In this document: positions 63,501 to 64,000 of the stretch, piece by piece
Position numbering within the stretch: position 1 is the stretch's first letter
Layout: each line of letters begins with the position of its first letter
Source of the DNA: Trichoplax adhaerens
Taxonomy: Eukaryota; Placozoa; Uniplacotomia; Trichoplacea; Trichoplacidae
DNA: 64,000 bases
Direction: 5' to 3'
Assembly (NCBI RefSeq): GCF_000150275.1
Contig: NW_002060949.1
Coordinates: forward strand, 4,052,499-4,116,498
Notes under the pieces: model-generated
Databases searched by the model: none
Told to the model about the DNA's origin: nothing
The model's input: the letters and a program-made list of their open reading frames with translations, nothing else
Program-made: the position numbers and the translations under genes

Positions 63501-64000
63501 ATAATATAAAGACGTTGACCAAAGAAATGGAGCTATTCTTCTGTAGTATACTGATTTACATGCTATTAAATCGGATTCTAACTATTTATAAACAGGTTCA
63601 AGATATCCTGGTTACTATTAATCTACGCTAACGCTACTAAATTTGTAATAAGAACCAATATTAGATAGAAATATTACAATTCTATTTGTATATGATCTTG
63701 CTTGTGAATAATTATTTGTTTGTTTAAAGAAGTTCATTGTATTCTAATTACTGTCAGAGTGGATGCAACTATCTTTCAAGAATAACGTTTCCATTAATAC
63801 TATAATAGATGCTTTGTAAAATATTAAGCTGCAAACATTCGTATTATTAAAAATTGATAATGCCTTACGTAAACAAAGATCACTAATATCCATCATACAG
63901 TACTCTATATATGATACCATAATCACGACGAGATCAATAACATAGGAACAAAATGTTGGAAATTTTGTCTAATAATGTTCGCAATACGTTATCAATTTCA
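57559..64000. other. no gene recognised
   Basis: AT-rich. A plus-strand frame at 58324-58554 starts without an ATG and has a phenylalanine/leucine-rich random look. Nothing else is supported. Confidence 0.4.

Noticed and set aside
1-64000. CRISPR arrays, bacterial operons or phage-like systems
   Set aside because: The tandem repeats lack spacer structure, and the genes are spliced metazoan genes.

Overview
The window reads as nuclear DNA of an early-branching animal. The best guess is a placozoan such as Trichoplax, an inference from gene content and gene style. The evidence: clearly AT-rich sequence; small genes split by short introns (mostly 60-300 bp) with clean GT-AG borders; an eIF2-alpha nearly identical to the vertebrate protein; a class A GPCR; a steroid 5-alpha-reductase; a serpin; and thrombospondin-type-1 (TSP1) domain proteins.

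Layout. 0-17 kb is gene-rich and packed with minisatellites. On the minus strand at about 1 kb there is a clear internal exon of LMBRD1 (lysosomal cobalamin transport), lying between tandem arrays of 108 bp, about 130 bp and about 190-217 bp units. A complete eight-exon steroid 5-alpha-reductase gene (4511-6989, +) follows. Next come a cluster of unrecognised short reading frames (7.7-9.4 kb), a higher-order repeat array (9.37-10.21 kb, three monomers forming a 305 bp unit) and a dense palindromic GTAC/TACAG tract. A complete five-exon EIF2S1 (eIF2-alpha, 11026-12742, +) and a complete nine-exon PREB/SEC12 gene (16004-13107, -) face each other tail to tail. A second GTAC-rich duplicated block closes this part.

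17-31 kb: a single-exon rhodopsin-family GPCR (19440-20501, +), then about 8 kb in which I see no convincing gene. After that comes a short multi-exon gene (28687-30419, +) for a secreted protein with two TSP1 domains and a GPI-type C terminus. 31-43 kb: two more duplicated or tandem intergenic repeats, then an inverted paralogue of the TSP1 gene (35945-35097, -, with a probable signal-peptide exon at 39483-39351). Several weak secreted-protein-like exons on both strands and degenerate repeats follow. 43-56 kb is AT-rich and shows no gene I can support. A single-exon intracellular-type serpin lies at 57558-56242 (-). The last 6.4 kb shows nothing recognisable.

The genes do not form one pathway. 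They cover translation control (eIF2-alpha), ER export (PREB), lysosomal B12 handling (LMBRD1), steroid metabolism (SRD5A), signalling (GPCR) and the cell surface or extracellular space (TSP1 proteins). The least ordinary material is the TSP1 pair, built from very small phase 1-1 exons; the serpin with a non-consensus hinge; and the higher-order repeat array. Exon joins were derived by reading splice sites, phases and similarity to known families by eye; no alignment or transcript data were available.
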